Shown: in pieces, positions 27,241-36,001 of the stretch
Layout of the letters: the number at the start of each line of letters is the position of its first letter
Numbering within the stretch: position 1 is the first letter of the stretch
Origin: Allobosea sp. 47.2.35
Lineage (GTDB): Bacteria > Pseudomonadota > Alphaproteobacteria > Rhizobiales > Beijerinckiaceae
Assembly: GCF_024655635.1 (NCBI RefSeq)
Contig: NZ_JANLGI010000012.1
Location: 1 to 64,000 of the forward strand
Direction of reading: 5' to 3'
DNA length: 64,000 nucleotides
Translations under genes and position numbers: made by a program
Notes under the pieces: generated by a model
Seen by the model: the letters and a program-made list of their open reading frames with translations, nothing else
What the model was told of the DNA's origin: nothing
Databases searched by the model: none

Positions 27241-29424
27241 TCAAAGGAAGCTTTGCGGATCGACATCGACCGCAACCCGGACCGAGCCCTTGGGCCGGGG
27301 CGCCCGTTTCAGCCAGCCGCGCAGGTAATCCTGCAGGTTGATCTCCCGCGTCGTCTTGACGATCAGGCGCATGCGATGGCGCCCGCGCAGCACCGCCAGA
27401 GGCGCTTCCGCAGGCCCCAGCACCATGATTCCGTCGCCGGCGTCAGCACATCGGGCCAGCGACCGCGCATGGCTTTCCGCCTCGGCCTGACTGCTGGCGG
27501 AGACGATCAGCGCCGCCAATCGCCCAAAAGGCGGCAGGCCCGCCGCCTCCCGCGACGCCTCCTCTGCGGCATAAAACCGCTCCGGATCGCCCGAGATCAG
27601 GGCTTTCAGCACGGGATGCTCGGGATCATGCGTCTGAAGCAGGGCGCGCCCCGGCTTCTCGCCCCGTCCCGCGCGCCCCGTGACCTGCCTGAGCGCCTGG
27701 AAGGTCCGCTCCGCCGCGCGCGGATCGCCGGAGGTCAGGCCGAGATCGGCATCGATCACCCCGACCAGCGTCATCCCCGGGAAATTATGGCCCTTGGCGA
27801 CGAGTTGTGTGCCGATGACGATGTCGAACTCGCCCTCCGCCACGGCCATCAGCTCCGCCTTCAATCGTTCGGTCCCGCCCGGAAAATCGCTGGAGAGCAC
27901 GATCGAACGCGCCTGTGGAAAAAGCGTCGCGACCTCCTCGGCGAGCCGCTCCACCCCCGGTCCGCAGGCGATCAGGCTCTCAGGCTTGTGGCAGGCCGGG
28001 CATTCATACGGCCTGCGCTCGACATGGCCGCAATGATGGCAGACCAGCGCCCGGCGGAAGCGATGATCGACCAGCCAGGCCGAGCAGTTCGGGCACTGAA
28101 AGCGATGGCCGCAATCGCGGCACAGCGTCAGCGGCGCATAGCCGCGCCGGTTGAGGAAGAGCAGCGATTGCTCCTTCGCCTCCAGATTGGCCTCGACCGC
28201 CTTGATCAGCGCGCCCGAGAGCCAGCGCCCGCGCTCCGGCTTGTCGCGGCGCAGATCGACGAGGCCGAGCTGCGGCAACTCACGCCCGCCGAAACGCTCC
28301 GGCAGCCTGAGATGGGCGTAGCGCCCACGCTCGGCATTGACGCGGGTCTCCAGCGAGGGCGTCGCGGAAGCGAGCACGACCGGCGCATTCTCGATCCGCC
28401 CCCGTACCACCGCCATGTCGCGGGCATGGTAGGAGACGCCGTCCTCCTGTTTGTAGGCGCTCTCATGCTCCTCATCGACGACGATGAGGCCGAGATCGCT
28501 ATAGGGCAGGAACAGGGCCGAGCGGGCACCGGCCACGACCTTTGCCTCGCCCGATGCGATCGCCGCCTGCAGCCGCTCGCGCTTGCGGCCGGTCACGGCC
28601 GAATGCCAGAGGCCCGGCCTGACGCCGAAACGCGCCTCGAACCGGTCGATGAACTGCGCGGTCAGCGCGATCTCGGGCATCAGGATCAGGCTCTGGCGGC
28701 CAAGCCGGATCGCCTCGGCAACGGCCTCGAAATAGACCTCCGTCTTGCCGGAGCCAGTGACGCCTTCGAGCAGCGAGACGCCGAAGGCCTTCGCCTGGAC
28801 AGACTGCACCAGCGCCTGCGCGACCTCCGCCTGCCCCTCCGACAGTTCCGGCACGGCATGATCGGGATCGGGCAAGGCCGCGATCGCCTCGCGCGGCAAG
28901 GGCTCGACGACGAACGTGCCGGCATCGACGAGGGAATCGATCACGGCCGCGCTGACCGAGGCCGCCTCAGCCAGCGCCGATTTGCCAATCAGCAATCCGC
29001 CCTCGGCCGCTGCGATGGCCCGCGCCCGTGCCGGCGTCATGCGGCCAGGAGGCGGGCCAGCGAGCTTGACGCCGAGCTTCGGCCGCTCCGGCGTGTCATC
29101 GGGTTGCCGGCGCAAGGCCAGCGCCAGCACCGAGCCTTTCGGCGCCAGCGTGTACCAGGCGACCCAGTCGACGAGCTTGCGCAGCGCCGGATCGAGCGGC
29201 GGCATGTCGTATTTTTCCGTGACCTTCTTGAGGTTGCCGCCGCGCCCGGAGCCGACATCCCAGACGACGCCGACCGTCTCGCGCAGCCCGAGCGGCACCT
29301 GCACGACATCCCCGGGCTTGAGGACGAGCCCGGCCGGCACGGCATAGCTATAGGCCTGATCGAGCCCGAGCGGGATCAGCACATCGACCGTGCCGCCTTC
29401 GATCATGTCCGCCGTCTCATCCAT
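27241..29424 (-). CDS. priA: Primosomal replication-restart helicase PriA
   Basis: About 727 residues. PriA recognises stalled or D-loop replication forks and reloads DnaB. The N-terminal 3'-DNA-binding domain runs to about 110; the helicase core has Walker A GVTGSGKT and Walker B DEEH; a cluster of paired cysteines (CRDCGHRFQCPNC and later CHHCGH, CPACHK) forms the two zinc sites; helicase motif VAKGHNFPG and QVTGRAGRG follow. An alternative start six codons upstream (29442) exists. It is divergent from xerC and lies upstream of the atp operon, an arrangement common in alphaproteobacteria. Confidence 0.96.
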   Translation of the reverse strand: MDETADMIEGGTVDVLIPLGLDQAYSYAVPAGLVLKPGDVVQVPLGLRETVGVVWDVGSGRGGNLKKVTEKYDMPPLDPALRKLVDWVAWYTLAPKGSVLALALRRQPDDTPERPKLGVKLAGPPPGRMTPARARAIAAAEGGLLIGKSALAEAASVSAAVIDSLVDAGTFVVEPLPREAIAALPDPDHAVPELSEGQAEVAQALVQSVQAKAFGVSLLEGVTGSGKTEVYFEAVAEAIRLGRQSLILMPEIALTAQFIDRFEARFGVRPGLWHSAVTGRKRERLQAAIASGEAKVVAGARSALFLPYSDLGLIVVDEEHESAYKQEDGVSYHARDMAVVRGRIENAPVVLASATPSLETRVNAERGRYAHLRLPERFGGRELPQLGLVDLRRDKPERGRWLSGALIKAVEANLEAKEQSLLFLNRRGYAPLTLCRDCGHRFQCPNCSAWLVDHRFRRALVCHHCGHVERRPYECPACHKPESLIACGPGVERLAEEVATLFPQARSIVLSSDFPGGTERLKAELMAVAEGEFDIVIGTQLVAKGHNFPGMTLVGVIDADLGLTSGDPRAAERTFQALRQVTGRAGRGEKPGRALLQTHDPEHPVLKALISGDPERFYAAEEASREAAGLPPFGRLAALIVSASSQAEAESHARSLARCADAGDGIMVLGPAEAPLAVLRGRHRMRLIVKTTREINLQDYLRGWLKRAPRPKGSVRVAVDVDPQSFL

Positions 29425-29483
29425 CGCGCCAGTGTCTAGCACCGATTCGGCTGGTGTTAAGGCAGGAGCGCCATGCTGCGACG

Positions 29484-30410
29484 ATGACCGACTTCGACTC
29501 CTTCAGGCAGAACTGGCTTTCGCACCTCGCGACCGAGCGGCGCCTCTCGCCGAAGACGCTGGAGGCCTATGCGCGCGATCTCGGCCAGTTCCACGCCTTC
29601 CTGACCGGGCATCTCGGCGGCGCGCCCTCGCTTGGCGACATCGCCGCTCTCAAGCCCGTCGACCTGCGCGCCTTCCTCGGCCAGCGCCGGCGCGACAATG
29701 TCGGAAACCGCACCCTCATGCGCCAGCTCGCGGCGCTGCGCTCCTTCGCACGCTTCGGCGAGCGCCAGGGCAAGCTCACTGCCGCCGCCTTCGCCGCGAC
29801 GCGTGGCCCGCGCCTCGGCAAGTCGCTGCCGCGCCCGCTCGAACCCTCAGCCGCCCGCGCCGTCACCCAGGCCGATACCCGCGCCGGCGAGGAACGTGAG
29901 CAATGGATCCTCGCCCGCGACGCCGCCGTGCTCGGCCTGCTCTATGGCAGCGGCTTGCGCATCTCGGAGGCGCTCTCGCTCACCCGCGCCCAGGCCCCGC
30001 TTCAGGCCGGCGACACGCTCACCGTCATCGGCAAGGGCAGCAAGACCCGGATGGTGCCGGTGCTCCCCGTCGTGATCGCGGCCATCGCCGAGTATCTCAA
30101 GCTCTGCCCCTGGCGCCTGCCGCCGGAAGGCTCGCTTTTCGTCGGCGCCAAGGGCGGCCCGCTCTCGCCCCGCATCATCCAGCTCGCGGTCGAGGGCCTG
30201 CGCGGCGCGCTCGGTCTGCCTTCCTCGGCCACGCCGCATTCCCTGCGCCATTCCTTCGCGACGCATTTGCTGGGCCGCGGCGGCGATCTCCGCGCGATCC
30301 AGGAGCTGCTCGGCCACGCCTCGCTCTCGACGACGCAGATCTATACCCGCATCGATTCGGCGCGCCTGATGGCGGCCTATGACGCCGCCCATCCGCGCGC
30401 CGGGCGCTAG
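29484..30410 (+). CDS. xerC: Chromosome dimer resolution recombinase XerC
   Basis: About 308 residues, a tyrosine recombinase that with XerD acts at dif under FtsK control to resolve chromosome dimers. The SAM-like core-binding domain spans 1 to about 100 and the catalytic domain carries R in GSGLRISEA, K in GKGSKTR, HSLRH, LLGHASLS and the nucleophile Y in QIYTRID. The start is uncertain: ATG 29484 opens FDSFRQNWLSHL as in relatives, while a GTG at 29454 is in frame; the AGGAG at 29463 is badly placed for both. The priA neighbourhood supports XerC rather than a mobile integrase. Confidence 0.92.
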   Translation: MTDFDSFRQNWLSHLATERRLSPKTLEAYARDLGQFHAFLTGHLGGAPSLGDIAALKPVDLRAFLGQRRRDNVGNRTLMRQLAALRSFARFGERQGKLTAAAFAATRGPRLGKSLPRPLEPSAARAVTQADTRAGEEREQWILARDAAVLGLLYGSGLRISEALSLTRAQAPLQAGDTLTVIGKGSKTRMVPVLPVVIAAIAEYLKLCPWRLPPEGSLFVGAKGGPLSPRIIQLAVEGLRGALGLPSSATPHSLRHSFATHLLGRGGDLRAIQELLGHASLSTTQIYTRIDSARLMAAYDAAHPRAGR

Positions 30411-30411
30411 A

Positions 30412-30456
30412 GCATCGGCCGGAATAGCGGAACGCGGTTTTCGGAAAGGCCGATGC
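30412..30456. terminator. Inverted repeat downstream of xerC
   Basis: GCATCGGCC (30412-30420) pairs perfectly with GGCCGATGC (30448-30456) around a 27-base interior. It lies directly after the xerC stop. It resembles short dispersed palindromes common in this group of bacteria and may act as a terminator; no strong U-tract is present. Confidence 0.45.
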
Positions 30457-30535
30457 CAGAGCCGAATCGTGCCCTCTTGCTGCCCGAACGGAAAGCCTTA
30501 AACAGCGCCGCCACCGTGGCCTTGAGAGGTGATTC

Positions 30536-31096
30536 GTGTCTGATCCCGTCGAAACACCCCAGGGCGGCAACAAGCGCGTCGCGCTGCTGATCGCGCTGCT
30601 GGCGCTCACGCTCGCCTTCTCCGAGATCGGCGGCAAGAATGCCGAGCAGGAGGCCGTCGCGAAGAATATCGAGGCCTCCAATCTCTGGGCCTTCTTCCAG
30701 GCCAAGACGATTCGCGGCACGACCGTGCGCACCGCCGCCGAGGCGCTGGAAGTCGAGCTCGCCGGGGTCACCGACGAGGCCGCCCGGCAGCGCCTGACCA
30801 AGCGTATCGAGAGCTGGAGGCAGACCGTCGCGCGCTACGATTCCGAGCCGGAGACCCAGGAGGGCCGCAAGGAACTCGCCGCCCGCGCCAAGGCGGCCGA
30901 GGCACAGCGCGACATCGCCGCCGCCCGCGACGACAAGTTCGACATCGCGTCGGGCCTGATCCAGATCGCCATCGTCATCTCGTCGGCCGCGATCATCACC
31001 GGTGTCGGCCTGCTCGCCGCGACCGGTGGCCTGCTCGGTCTCGCCGGCATCGCGCTGATGGCGCTGGCCCAGTTCGCACCGACCGCCCTGTTCTGA
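30536..31096 (+). CDS. DUF4337 family membrane protein
   Basis: A 186-residue protein with one N-terminal membrane helix (about 13-29, VALLIALLALTLAFSEI), a charged helical middle (35-140) and two closely spaced C-terminal helices (about 145-182, ending FAPTALF). This fits DUF4337, a family of unknown function. The GTG start at 30536 has a GAGAGG ribosome binding site. It is convergent with the ABC permease gene, five bases between stops. Confidence 0.78.
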   Translation: MSDPVETPQGGNKRVALLIALLALTLAFSEIGGKNAEQEAVAKNIEASNLWAFFQAKTIRGTTVRTAAEALEVELAGVTDEAARQRLTKRIESWRQTVARYDSEPETQEGRKELAARAKAAEAQRDIAAARDDKFDIASGLIQIAIVISSAAIITGVGLLAATGGLLGLAGIALMALAQFAPTALF

Positions 31097-31101
31097 CGGC
31101 C

Positions 31102-31962
31102 TTACCGGGCCCGGCGCAGGCGCGGATCGACCGCGTCGCGCAGGCCATCGCCGAGCAGGTTGAAGCCGAGCACGGTCAAGGCGATCGCGGCGCCCGGGAA
31201 GATCGCGAGCCAGGGCTGCGCCGCCATGAAGGTCTGCGCCTCGTTGAGCATCCGGCCCCAGGACGGGTTCGGCGGCTGGGTGCCGAGCCCGAGATAGGAC
31301 AGCCCCGCCTCGGCCAGCACAGCAAGCGCGAACTGGATCGTCGCCTGCACGACCAGGACGCCGGCGATGTTCGGCAGGACATGGCGCAGCGTGATCTGCC
31401 GGTTGTTCAAGCCGGCCGCTCGCGCCGCCTGGATGAAATCCTGCGCCCAGACTTGCAGCGCCGCGCCGCGCGCTAGCCGCGCGAAATAGGGCAGGTTCAG
31501 CACGGCGATGGCGACGACCGCGTTGAGCATGCCGGGCCCGACGATCGCGGTCATCATGATCGCCGTCAGCACGGCCGGGAAGGCATGGGTGAAATCGGCC
31601 GTGCGCATGATGATGTGGTCGAGGACGCCGTCGCGACGGACCGAGGCCACGAGCCCCAGCGCCGTCCCCGCGACCATGCCAATGCCGACCGCGCCCAAGC
31701 CGACCGCCAACGAATTGCGCGCGCCGACCATGATCATCGAGAACACGTCGCGGCCGAATTGATCGGTGCCGAACCAGTTCGTGGCGGAAGGCCCCCTCAG
31801 CCGGTTCAGGATCATCATCTGCGTCGGCTGGTAGGGCGTCCAGACATAGGAAACCAGCGCTGCCGCGATGACGAGCGCAGCCAGCACCGCGCCGATCACG
31901 AAGGACGGCGCGAGCCACCAGCGCCGCTTGCCGCCCGGTGCCTTGTCCTGAGCCGCGCTCAT
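31102..31962 (-). CDS. DppC/OppC-type ABC transporter permease
   Basis: A 286-residue inner-membrane permease of the peptide/nickel (PepT) importer family with about six membrane helices. The N-terminal NWFGTDQFGRDVFS segment is characteristic of DppC, and the EAA loop lies in AARAAGLNNRQITLRHVLPN, which contacts the ATPase. Its ATG overlaps the stop of the DppB-type gene by four bases (ATGA). The usual ATPase genes do not follow; the next gene is convergent. Confidence 0.93.
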   Translation of the reverse strand: MSAAQDKAPGGKRRWWLAPSFVIGAVLAALVIAAALVSYVWTPYQPTQMMILNRLRGPSATNWFGTDQFGRDVFSMIMVGARNSLAVGLGAVGIGMVAGTALGLVASVRRDGVLDHIIMRTADFTHAFPAVLTAIMMTAIVGPGMLNAVVAIAVLNLPYFARLARGAALQVWAQDFIQAARAAGLNNRQITLRHVLPNIAGVLVVQATIQFALAVLAEAGLSYLGLGTQPPNPSWGRMLNEAQTFMAAQPWLAIFPGAAIALTVLGFNLLGDGLRDAVDPRLRRAR

Positions 31963-32903
31963 GACTGCCTCAGGCGCGGATCGATCAGCCCGTAGAGCAG
32001 TTCGACCGCGAAATTGATCAGGATCGCCAGCCCGGCGAAGAGCATGACGAGGTCCTTGACCACGATCAGGTCGTGCTGGGCGATGGCCTGGAAGACGAGT
32101 CGGCCCAGCCCCGGCAGGGCGAAAACGTTCTCGATGATGATGGCGCCGGCGATCAGCACCGAGAACTGAAGCCCAAGGATGGTGACGACCGGGATCAACG
32201 CATTGCGCAACGCATGCCGGCGCATCGTCGTGCCCTCGCTCAGCCCCTTGGCGCGGGCGGTGCGGACGAAATCCTCCTGCAATGTGTCGAGCATCGAGGA
32301 GCGTGTCACCCGCGCGATGATCGCCGCCTGCGGCAGGGCGAGCGCCAGTGCCGGCATGAGAAGCGCCTTCAGCGAAACGCCGATCCCCGCCTGCCAACCC
32401 GGGAAGCCGCCAGCCGGTAGCCAACCGAGCCCGACTGCGAAGACGAGCACGAGCAGAAGGCCGAACCAGAAATTCGGGATGGCGAGCCCGGCCTGCGCGA
32501 AGGCCATGACGCCGGCATCGGCCAGCCGGCCATGGCGCGAAGCCGCGAGCATGCCAAGCGGGATGCCGATCGCCGTGGCCAATGCGATCGCCATCAGCGC
32601 GAGCGGCAAGGTCACCGCCATGCGCTCGGTGATGAGCTGAAGCACCGGCACGCGGTAGGTGTAGCTCTGGCCGAGATCGCCGGTGACGAGCCCCCCGAGC
32701 CAGATGAAGAACCGCAGCACCGCCGGCTTGTCGAGCCCCATCTCGGCCCGGAGCGCCGCGAGCGCCTCGGGCGCGGCGTTCAGGCCGAGCGTCACCGCTG
32801 CCGGATCGCCCGGCAGGATTTCGAGCACGACGAAGATCACCAGCGCCGCCGCGAGCAGGGTCAGGCCCAGCGCGACGAGCCGGCGCAGGATGTAGCCGAT
32901 CAT
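31959..32903 (-). CDS. DppB/OppB-type ABC transporter permease
   Basis: A 314-residue permease partner with six membrane helices. It starts MIGYILRRLVALGLTLLAA, has the PGDPAA segment near 31 and the EAA loop TARAKGLSEGTTMRRHALRNALIP. It forms the channel with the DppC-type subunit. It lies 25 bp after the binding-protein stop and overlaps the next permease, so the three genes form one operon. Confidence 0.93.
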   Translation of the reverse strand: MIGYILRRLVALGLTLLAAALVIFVVLEILPGDPAAVTLGLNAAPEALAALRAEMGLDKPAVLRFFIWLGGLVTGDLGQSYTYRVPVLQLITERMAVTLPLALMAIALATAIGIPLGMLAASRHGRLADAGVMAFAQAGLAIPNFWFGLLLVLVFAVGLGWLPAGGFPGWQAGIGVSLKALLMPALALALPQAAIIARVTRSSMLDTLQEDFVRTARAKGLSEGTTMRRHALRNALIPVVTILGLQFSVLIAGAIIIENVFALPGLGRLVFQAIAQHDLIVVKDLVMLFAGLAILINFAVELLYGLIDPRLRQS

Positions 32904-32928
32904 GGCGTGCCGCCGTCTGCCGGCTGCC

Positions 32929-34419
32929 TCACCGCCAGCGCAGTTCCGCCAGCGGCGTCACCGGCAGCGGCCAGTCGGTCCACATGCCCTCCAGCGCGGC
33001 ATTCGCGACCGTGATCTTCGGCAGGATGAACAGGAAGCCGTTGACCGCATCGCGCGCCAGCTTCTCCTGCGCCTGCTTGTAGAGCGCGTAGCGCTCCGCT
33101 TCCGGCAAGGTCACCGCGATCTTTGCCATCAGCGCGTTGAACTCGGGGTTCTTGTACTGGAAGTAGTAGGTGTCGCGCGCGTAGATATCGATGTCGAGCG
33201 GCTCGGTATGGGCGATGATGCTGAGGTCGTAATCCTTGTTGCGGAAGACACGCTCCAGCCATTGCGGGAATTCCAGCGGCTCGATCGCCGCGTTGATGCC
33301 GACCTGCGCGAGCAGCGCCGCGACGATCTCGCCGGAGCGGCGGGCATAGGAGGGCGGTGGCAGCTTCAGCGTGCAATTGAAGCCGTTCGGGAAGCCGGCC
33401 TCCTTGAGCAGCGCCTTGGCCTTGGCGGGATCATAAGGGTACGTGCCGGTCAGGTCGACATAGGCCGGATGCAGCGGCGAGAAATGGCTGCCGATCAGGT
33501 TGACGTCGAAGCCGTAAACGCCGAGCGCGATGGTCTTGCGGTCAAGCGCATGCGCGATGGCCTGCCGGACCTTGAGGTTGTCGAAGGGCGGCTTGGCGTT
33601 GTTGGTGCCGAGCACCGTCTCGCCCTCGGTGCCGCCGATCGTGACCTTCAGCTTGGCATCGGCCTTGAGCTGCGGCACGGCCTCCGGCGCCGAGAGATTG
33701 GTATGGGCGTCGACATCGCCGGCCCGCAGCGCCGCGACCTGCGCCTGCGGATCGGACATGAAGCGGAAGGTCGCCTTGGCCAGCGCCGGCTTCTCGCCCC
33801 AGTAGCCGTCGTTGCGGGCGAGCTCGAGCCGGTCGCCGCGGTTCCAGCGCACGAACTTGAACGGGCCGGTGCCAACCGGGTTGGTCTTGTTATTGGCGGC
33901 CGTGGCCGGCGCCACGATCACCGCATCGCCCCAGGCAAGACCGAAGAGGAAATTCGCCGTCGGCTGCTTCAGCTTGATCACCACGGTTGCCGGGTCCGGC
34001 GTCGTGATCTCGGCGATAGGCGTGAAGAGCTGGCGCTGGGCATTGGTTGAGTCGGTCGCGACCGCGCGCTCGAACGAGAACTTCACCTGCTCGGAGGTGA
34101 ACGGCGTGTCGTCGTGGAACTTCGCGCCCTGCCGCAGCTTGAAGCGGTAGGTGACGTTGTCGTCGGCGATCTGCCAGCTCTCGGCAAGGCAGGGCTGCAG
34201 CTTGCCGGTGCGGTCGATCTTGACCAACCCCTCGAAGATATTCTGCAGCGTCACCTCGCGGATCGCCTGCGCGGCGCCGGAGGTCGGGTCCAGCGTCGGC
34301 GGCTCCAGCGTCTGGGCGATGGTGACGCTGTCCTTCGCCTGGGCCAGCGCGACGATGGGGAGCTGCGCCGCCAGCGCTGCCAGTCCCGCCCCTGCCAGGA
34401 GTTCACGCCGCGTCGTCAT
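32929..34419 (-). CDS. SBP_bac_5 type ABC substrate-binding protein
   Basis: A 496-residue periplasmic binding protein of the peptide/nickel/oligosaccharide group. A signal with a twin-arginine pair (TTRRELLAGAGLAALAAQ) ends near ALAQA; the mature domain opens TLDPTSGAAQAIREVTLQNIFEGLVKID, with the usual LAESW and FTSEQVKFSFER segments. I prefer ATG 34419 (GGAG about eight bases upstream) over 34425. It is divergent from uxaC, so the ligand might be an oligouronide or a peptide; this cannot be decided from sequence. Confidence 0.9.
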   Translation of the reverse strand: MTTRRELLAGAGLAALAAQLPIVALAQAKDSVTIAQTLEPPTLDPTSGAAQAIREVTLQNIFEGLVKIDRTGKLQPCLAESWQIADDNVTYRFKLRQGAKFHDDTPFTSEQVKFSFERAVATDSTNAQRQLFTPIAEITTPDPATVVIKLKQPTANFLFGLAWGDAVIVAPATAANNKTNPVGTGPFKFVRWNRGDRLELARNDGYWGEKPALAKATFRFMSDPQAQVAALRAGDVDAHTNLSAPEAVPQLKADAKLKVTIGGTEGETVLGTNNAKPPFDNLKVRQAIAHALDRKTIALGVYGFDVNLIGSHFSPLHPAYVDLTGTYPYDPAKAKALLKEAGFPNGFNCTLKLPPPSYARRSGEIVAALLAQVGINAAIEPLEFPQWLERVFRNKDYDLSIIAHTEPLDIDIYARDTYYFQYKNPEFNALMAKIAVTLPEAERYALYKQAQEKLARDAVNGFLFILPKITVANAALEGMWTDWPLPVTPLAELRWR

Positions 34420-34528
34420 GTCCATCGCTCCGATGCTCGTTGCGGCGCGAAGATGGCGCGGGAAACGCGGCGAGCGCAAGCCCGCCCGCACCGCAATCCC
34501 CGTTGGGCAAAAGCCCTCGTCTGGCGCA

Positions 34529-34540
34529 CTAGTATACCAG
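34529..34540. promoter_or_regulatory. Probable GntR/FCD-type operator upstream of uxaC
   Basis: CTAGTATACCAG is a near-palindrome with a central GTATAC, similar to the TGGTATACCA core bound by FCD-class GntR regulators of hexuronate metabolism (UxuR/ExuR type). It sits just upstream of the uxaC promoter -35 and in the gap shared with the divergent ABC operon. No GntR gene is in the window. Assignment by similarity, from memory. Confidence 0.5.
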
Positions 34541-34544
34541 GCGA

Positions 34545-34573
34545 TTGACCCCTGCCGCGCCCGGCTCTAGAGA
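34545..34573 (+). promoter_or_regulatory. Probable promoter of uxaC-uxuB
   Basis: TTGACC (34545-34550) and TAGAGA (34568-34573) are separated by exactly 17 bp. Transcription would begin near 34580, which makes the ATG at 34598 a better start than the GTG at 34577. Confidence 0.6.
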
Positions 34574-34597
34574 TCGGTGCGACCGATGGAGATGCCC

Positions 34598-36001
34598 ATG
34601 CTGCTGCACGATGATCGCCTCTTTCCCGCCGATCCGGTGACGCGCGGCATCGCGCGCCGGCTCTTCGCCACGGTCCGTGACCTGCCGATCATCTCGCCGC
34701 ACGGCCATACCGATCCGCGCTGGTATGCCGAGGACAACGCCTTTCCCGATCCGGCGACCCTCTTCGTCAAGCCGGACCACTACATCTTCCGCATGCTCTA
34801 TTCGCAGGGCGTCCGGCTGGAAGAGCTCGGCATCAACAGAAAGGATGGTGGGGAGGTCGAGACCGATCCGCGCAAGGTCTGGAAGCTCTTCGCCGATCAC
34901 TGGCACCTGTTCCGGGGTACGCCGACGCGGCTCTGGTTCGAGCACGCGACCTCGACCGTCTTCGGCATCAACGAACGCTTGACGCCTGAGAATGCCGACA
35001 AGATCTACGACAGGATCGCCGCGAAACTGGAAGAGCCGGAGCTGCGCCCGCGCGCCCTGTTCAAGCGCTTCAACATCGAGGCGATCAGCACGACCGAGGG
35101 CGCGCTGGACGATCTGCGCTGGCACGACATGGCCCACAATTCCGGCTGGGACGGCAAGGTCGTCACGGCCTATCGCCCTGACAGCGTCGTCGATCCGGAA
35201 TTCGAAGGCTTTGCCGACAATCTCGAGAAATTCGGCGAACTGACGGGCGAGGATATCGGCAGCTGGACCGGCTATCTCGCCGCCCATCGCAAGCGGCGCG
35301 CCTATTTCAAGGAGCGCGGCGCCACCTCCTCCGACCATGGCCATGCCACGGCCCGCACCGCCAATCTTTCGGATGCGGAGGCCGAGAAGCTCTATGCCAA
35401 GATCCTGAAGGGCAAGGTCTCGGCCAAGGACGCCGACCTGTTCCGCGGCCAGATGCTGACGGAGATGGCCAAGATGAGCCTCGATGACGGGCTCGTCCTG
35501 CAGATCCATCCCGGCTCCCATCGCAACCACAATGCCGCGCTATTCGAGCATTTCGGCCGCGACATGGGCTGCGATATTCCGACCGAGACCAATTACGTGG
35601 AAGCGCTGAAGCCGCTGCTCGACGCTGTCGGCAATGAGCCGAACCTCACCGTCATCGCCTTCACGCTCGATGAAACCGCCTATTCGCGCGAACTCGCCCC
35701 ACTGGCCGGTCACTACCCGGCGCTGCGGCTCGGACCAGGCTGGTGGTTCCTCGATGCGCCCGAGGCCATGCTGCGCTTCCGTGAGCTGACGACGGAAACA
35801 GCCGGCTTCTACAACACCGTCGGCTTCAACGACGACACCCGCGCCTATCTCTCGATCCCCGCTCGCCACGATGTCGCGCGGCGCGTCGACTGCGCCTATC
35901 TCGCCAAGCTCGTGGCCGAGCACCGGCTGGAGGAGGATGAGGCCGCCGAGGTCGCCTATGACCTCGCCTATCGCCTCGCCAAGGAGGCCTACAAGCTGTG
36001 A
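34598..36001 (+). CDS. uxaC: Uronate isomerase
   Basis: A 467-residue amidohydrolase-superfamily isomerase that interconverts glucuronate/fructuronate and galacturonate/tagaturonate. The opening LLHDDRLFPADPVTR, the metal-binding SPHGHTDPRWYAEDN (about 34-48), HDMAHNSGWDGKV, LQIHPGSHRNHN and the late GFNDDTRAYLSIPARHD are all characteristic. The start at 34598 has a GGAG site; an in-frame GTG at 34577 overlaps the predicted transcription start. Its stop overlaps the uxuB start by four bases (GTGA), so translation is coupled. Confidence 0.96.
   Translation: MLLHDDRLFPADPVTRGIARRLFATVRDLPIISPHGHTDPRWYAEDNAFPDPATLFVKPDHYIFRMLYSQGVRLEELGINRKDGGEVETDPRKVWKLFADHWHLFRGTPTRLWFEHATSTVFGINERLTPENADKIYDRIAAKLEEPELRPRALFKRFNIEAISTTEGALDDLRWHDMAHNSGWDGKVVTAYRPDSVVDPEFEGFADNLEKFGELTGEDIGSWTGYLAAHRKRRAYFKERGATSSDHGHATARTANLSDAEAEKLYAKILKGKVSAKDADLFRGQMLTEMAKMSLDDGLVLQIHPGSHRNHNAALFEHFGRDMGCDIPTETNYVEALKPLLDAVGNEPNLTVIAFTLDETAYSRELAPLAGHYPALRLGPGWWFLDAPEAMLRFRELTTETAGFYNTVGFNDDTRAYLSIPARHDVARRVDCAYLAKLVAEHRLEEDEAAEVAYDLAYRLAKEAYKL

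Noticed and set aside
27199..29439. 746-residue frame antisense to priA
   Set aside because: Complement of a complete priA gene with biased Arg/Gly/Asp composition.
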